A stretch of DNA of 64,000 nt from JBAXTZ01 sp037129925 (GTDB lineage: Bacteria > Bacillota > Negativicutes > JBAXTZ01), in assembly GCA_037129925.1 (NCBI GenBank), contig JBAXTZ010000004.1, forward strand, positions 1 to 64,000. The letters run 5' to 3'. A program made the position numbers and the translations under genes. Each line of letters opens with the position of its first letter. Positions within the stretch are counted from its first letter, which is position 1. The notes under the pieces were generated by a model. It ran no database searches and was not told the origin of the DNA. It saw nothing but the letters and a program-made list of their open reading frames with translations. Shown piece by piece: positions 61,235-64,000 of this stretch.

Positions 61235-62594
61235 ACAGATTTTTAGCGATTTCTTTTCCGATGACGACAAACGCCGCGAGCGGGAATTTTTACCATCAGC
61301 GGTAGAATTCATCCACAACCCGCCCCGACCCTTTGCCCGGATTGCTTTATGGACAATAGTTCTGCTCTTGACCTGCGCGATCGTCTGGTCAATCGTCGGC
61401 GAAGTCGACGAAACCGCCGTCGCTCCCGGCACAATAATTCCCAAAGGCTATGTAAAAACGATTCAGGCCGAGGATGGCGGAGTGGTCAAGACCATCGCCG
61501 TAACTGAAGGACAATTGGTAAAGCGCGGTCAGCTGCTAGTCAAACTCGATGCCACAATAAACAATGCTGACTTGAAGCGGTTGCAAGCCGACAAAGACTA
61601 TTATCAGATGCAAATCGACTATTTGCGGGCGTTAATAACCGGTCAGGATTTTCATGCCACCAAAGAAAAATATCCGGCTCAGGACACTTCAAACATTGTC
61701 GCGCAAAACATCTTGTTCGACAACAAACAAGCCGCGATTCAATCCAAACTGCGATTATCCGATGCCGACATTCGCGCAGCGCAAGCTGGTCTGGTCGCTG
61801 AACAAGCTACTGAAAAAAAATACGATGAATTGCTCAAAAACTCGGCGTTTATCGAACAACGGGCAGACACCAGCAATAAGCAGGACGGTTTGTCCTTGTT
61901 TCAATTGTACGAGTACAAAAACAAAAAAGTAGACTTAAAAGAAAGTTTGGCAGCACAAACCGCGCTAGTTTCACGCGCAGTAGCAACGGTATCGCAGAGC
62001 GAGGCATCGCGCGCCAACGTCCGTGAGACTTTTTTGGACGAGTTGAACAGCAAATTAGTCGAGAATGAACACGCCCTTGACCAGAGTCAGTCCGAATTAG
62101 AGAAAATCGAACGTAAAAGCGCCCAGGCAATAATAACCTCACCAATTGACGGCTATGTTTCGCAAATTTCAGTTCGCACCATCGGCGGGGTCCTTACGCC
62201 AGCCCAACCGATCATGACAATAGTTCCGGCTAATGACACCTTGGCCGCCGAGTGCTGGATTGCCAACAAAGATATTGGTTTTGTTAAAACCGGACAACGC
62301 GCGCAAATCAAAATGGATACATTCAACTTTCAAAAATTTGGGATGCTTGAGGCCTGCATTGAGACTATCAGCCCGGATGCTATTGAACACGATATTGGCA
62401 ACGGACAGAAAGAATTTGCCTTTCGCGCCGTCTTGAAGCTGGATTGCGATTATATCGTGATTAATGATAAAAAAATTCGGTTGACTCCGGGTATGTCATT
62501 AACCGGAGATATTTTGCTGCGTAAAAAGCGAATTATCGACTTCTTCCTGGAACCTTTCAAGAAATACACGAGTGAAGCCTTTAGAGAGCGGTAG
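61221..62594 (+). CDS. HlyD-family membrane fusion (adaptor) protein
   Basis: 457 residues from the ATG at 61221 (GGAG upstream), overlapping the exporter stop by 14 bases. One membrane helix (about 36-57, ALWTIVLLLTCAIVWSIV) follows a cytoplasmic N-terminus, as in HlyD. The VAPGTIIPKGYVKTIQAEDG lipoyl-like half, a long coiled-coil region (about 115-290) and the second half with ITSPIDGYVSQISV complete the adaptor. It would bridge the ABC exporters to a TolC-like outer-membrane channel, which is not in the window. Implies a diderm cell envelope. Confidence 0.9.
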   Translation: MKLFKQIFSDFFSDDDKRREREFLPSAVEFIHNPPRPFARIALWTIVLLLTCAIVWSIVGEVDETAVAPGTIIPKGYVKTIQAEDGGVVKTIAVTEGQLVKRGQLLVKLDATINNADLKRLQADKDYYQMQIDYLRALITGQDFHATKEKYPAQDTSNIVAQNILFDNKQAAIQSKLRLSDADIRAAQAGLVAEQATEKKYDELLKNSAFIEQRADTSNKQDGLSLFQLYEYKNKKVDLKESLAAQTALVSRAVATVSQSEASRANVRETFLDELNSKLVENEHALDQSQSELEKIERKSAQAIITSPIDGYVSQISVRTIGGVLTPAQPIMTIVPANDTLAAECWIANKDIGFVKTGQRAQIKMDTFNFQKFGMLEACIETISPDAIEHDIGNGQKEFAFRAVLKLDCDYIVINDKKIRLTPGMSLTGDILLRKKRIIDFFLEPFKKYTSEAFRER

Positions 62595-62600
62595 GTGGTT

Positions 62601-64000
62601 ATGAAATTTAAGTATGACAGCGGCATTTTTTGCCTGGCAGTCGCCATGCAAATCCAAAACAAACCAATTGAATATTCGCTACTTAAGCGACAGTTAGCCA
62701 AATCTGAACCGGCTGGTTGCGACGATTTGGCGCGCTTGGCGCAGACCAATGGTTTTGAAACCGGTATCATAACACCCGACAACCTTGCCACATTACCGAC
62801 ACCGTTCGTTCTGGAACTCATTGACGGTAGTTTTTGTATGATCGCCTATATCGAAAACGCCCGCGCCAAGGTGACCCGATCCGACAATCCGGCGCCGCAG
62901 TTTTTGGAAATTGCCGAACTGAATAAAATAGCTAACCGGGCGTTGTTGCTTAAAAGAGCCTTGCAAACGACTGCCCATGCACAAAAATTTGGTTACGGTT
63001 GGTTTTGGAGCGAACTCAAAAAACACGGCAAGACAATTCGTTTGGTGCTATTCCTAACTTTGCTGGTTCAACTCATCAGTCTGGTTATTCCGTTTATTAC
63101 GCAAAAAGTCATCGACGATGTCTTAGTACACCGCAGTCGGGACACTTTAAACACTTTGCTATTAGCCGGTTTGGCGGCAATTTCTTTTTCATATCTTTTT
63201 GGTCTGTTTCGAACATTGGCTTTTTCTTACGCAGCCGGCGTAATCGATGCCGTGCTAGGAGCCAAGTTGTTCGAGCGATTGTTATCCTTACCGCTTAGTT
63301 ATTTTGAAAAGCGCAATACCGGCGAAATGCTCGCCCGACTTAATGAAATTAACCAAATACGGCAATTCCTGTCCGGCTCGTTGATGACGCTGATTTTGGA
63401 TTTGCTGTTCGTGTTTATCTATATCGCGATTATGATAAAATATAGCGGGCTGTTAACCATTCTGGCGCTTGGCGCAGCGTTGTGTTTCGCGATTTTGAGC
63501 GCGGCGCTCACACCGATATATTACCGTTTGCAACAAAATTCGTTTCTGGCCGAAACTGAAAACCAGTCGTTTTTGATTCAAAGCGTCAATGGTATCCAAT
63601 CAATCAAAGCTGCCAATGCTACCCAAGCTTTTTCCAACAACTTTGATGAACGCATGAGCAAAGTTTCCCGCGCGGCTTTTAGCGTTGCCAATTTGCGGGG
63701 TATTGCCGGAGGCATTGGTCAATTCATTCAACAATTGTTCAATATTTCTTTATTATGGATTGGCGTGAATATGGTTTTGAACGATTCCCTGTCGCTCGGC
63801 GAACTAATTGCTTTTCAAATGTTTGCCGGTCTGGTAATCGAACCAATTATGCGACTATCGAACATGTGGCAAGCGTTGCAGCGGGCGCGTATCGCGGTCG
63901 AGCGGGTCGGCGACATTATGAATGAACCTGCCGAATCACTCGGGCAATTCGCCGAACTAAGCGTTCGCGGCGACATTGAATTAGCGGCGGTGGATTTTGC
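62601..64000 (+). CDS. Type I secretion ABC exporter with C39-like domain, second (cut by window edge)
   Basis: Starts at the ATG at 62601, six bases after the hlyD-like stop, and stays open to the window end (about 466 codons). The N-terminal domain reads KYDSGIFCLAVAMQIQNKPI: in true C39 peptidases this is D-C-G-x-x-C, so the catalytic cysteine is serine here and the domain is a non-proteolytic C39-like one. The membrane domain (about 150-430) follows, with LSLPLSYFEKRNTGEMLARL and the loop QSVNGIQSIKAAN. The ATPase domain begins at the edge. It is more typically HlyB-like than the first exporter. Confidence 0.85.
   Translation, partial: MKFKYDSGIFCLAVAMQIQNKPIEYSLLKRQLAKSEPAGCDDLARLAQTNGFETGIITPDNLATLPTPFVLELIDGSFCMIAYIENARAKVTRSDNPAPQFLEIAELNKIANRALLLKRALQTTAHAQKFGYGWFWSELKKHGKTIRLVLFLTLLVQLISLVIPFITQKVIDDVLVHRSRDTLNTLLLAGLAAISFSYLFGLFRTLAFSYAAGVIDAVLGAKLFERLLSLPLSYFEKRNTGEMLARLNEINQIRQFLSGSLMTLILDLLFVFIYIAIMIKYSGLLTILALGAALCFAILSAALTPIYYRLQQNSFLAETENQSFLIQSVNGIQSIKAANATQAFSNNFDERMSKVSRAAFSVANLRGIAGGIGQFIQQLFNISLLWIGVNMVLNDSLSLGELIAFQMFAGLVIEPIMRLSNMWQALQRARIAVERVGDIMNEPAESLGQFAELSVRGDIELAAVDF

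Overview
The window looks like a chromosomal segment of an anaerobic or microaerophilic Firmicute with an outer membrane, most plausibly a member of the Negativicutes (inference). The Firmicute side rests on PTS operons for trehalose and a cellobiose-type sugar, a transcription-terminating cobalamin riboswitch, an orphan LplA-like sugar-binding lipoprotein, DUF4127 and ABC-F proteins. The diderm side rests on a HlyB/HlyD-type secretion locus. No rRNA, tRNA, CRISPR array or phage module was recognised. Base composition is in the mid-40s %GC by eye.

Layout. 1-3.6 kb is a decaying defence/accessory patch: an intact AbiE-type toxin-antitoxin pair between two perfect 44-bp direct repeats, with remnants of a DUF1016 nuclease (broken in an A6 tract), a MazG-like pyrophosphohydrolase and a Schlafen/AlbA-type ATP-binding protein. 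3.6-9.0 kb has rocD divergent from a vitamin B12 uptake operon (promoter, cobalamin riboswitch, terminator, btuF-btuC-DUF71-btuD). 9-23.6 kb is mostly core metabolism: an orotate PRTase-like protein, HAD phosphatases, ABC-F, pyrB, gpmA, fbaB, a four-gene operon (OPT transporter, SGNH esterase, exonuclease, ROK-like kinase), a PTS EIIC with DUF805, and gpsA. 23.8-31.2 kb is a glycan-type accessory cluster (secreted toroid protein, DUF4434, solute-binding lipoprotein, metallophosphoesterases, DUF4127) with two decayed metallophosphoesterase copies.

31.3-36.5 kb holds a Rieske oxygenase-like protein, a flavoredoxin, a queuosine-precursor transporter and a POT peptide transporter. 36.5-44.6 kb is a compact aromatic amino acid operon reading leftwards: aroF, tyrA, aroA (class II signature), NUDIX, pheA, aroC, aroB, and a chorismate mutase-shikimate kinase fusion. 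A ClC exchanger and a Na+/H+ antiporter follow. 47.7-54.8 kb is a type I restriction-modification system (hsdM, DUF1016 nuclease, hsdS with ELTA spacer repeats, hsdR) packed directly behind the trehalose operon treP-treC.

The right end (58.1-64 kb) is the most novel part: a Pho-box-like promoter drives a 283-residue cysteine-free protein of unknown family with a cationic, tryptophan-rich C-terminal helix. It is followed by a partial terminator and by two ABC exporters with C39-like domains bracketing a HlyD-type adaptor. I read this as an undescribed type I secretion locus with its own cargo. Five copies of a short palindromic repeat ending in CCCCTAC, a 122-bp MITE-like element and degenerate heptamer-like spacers are scattered between genes.
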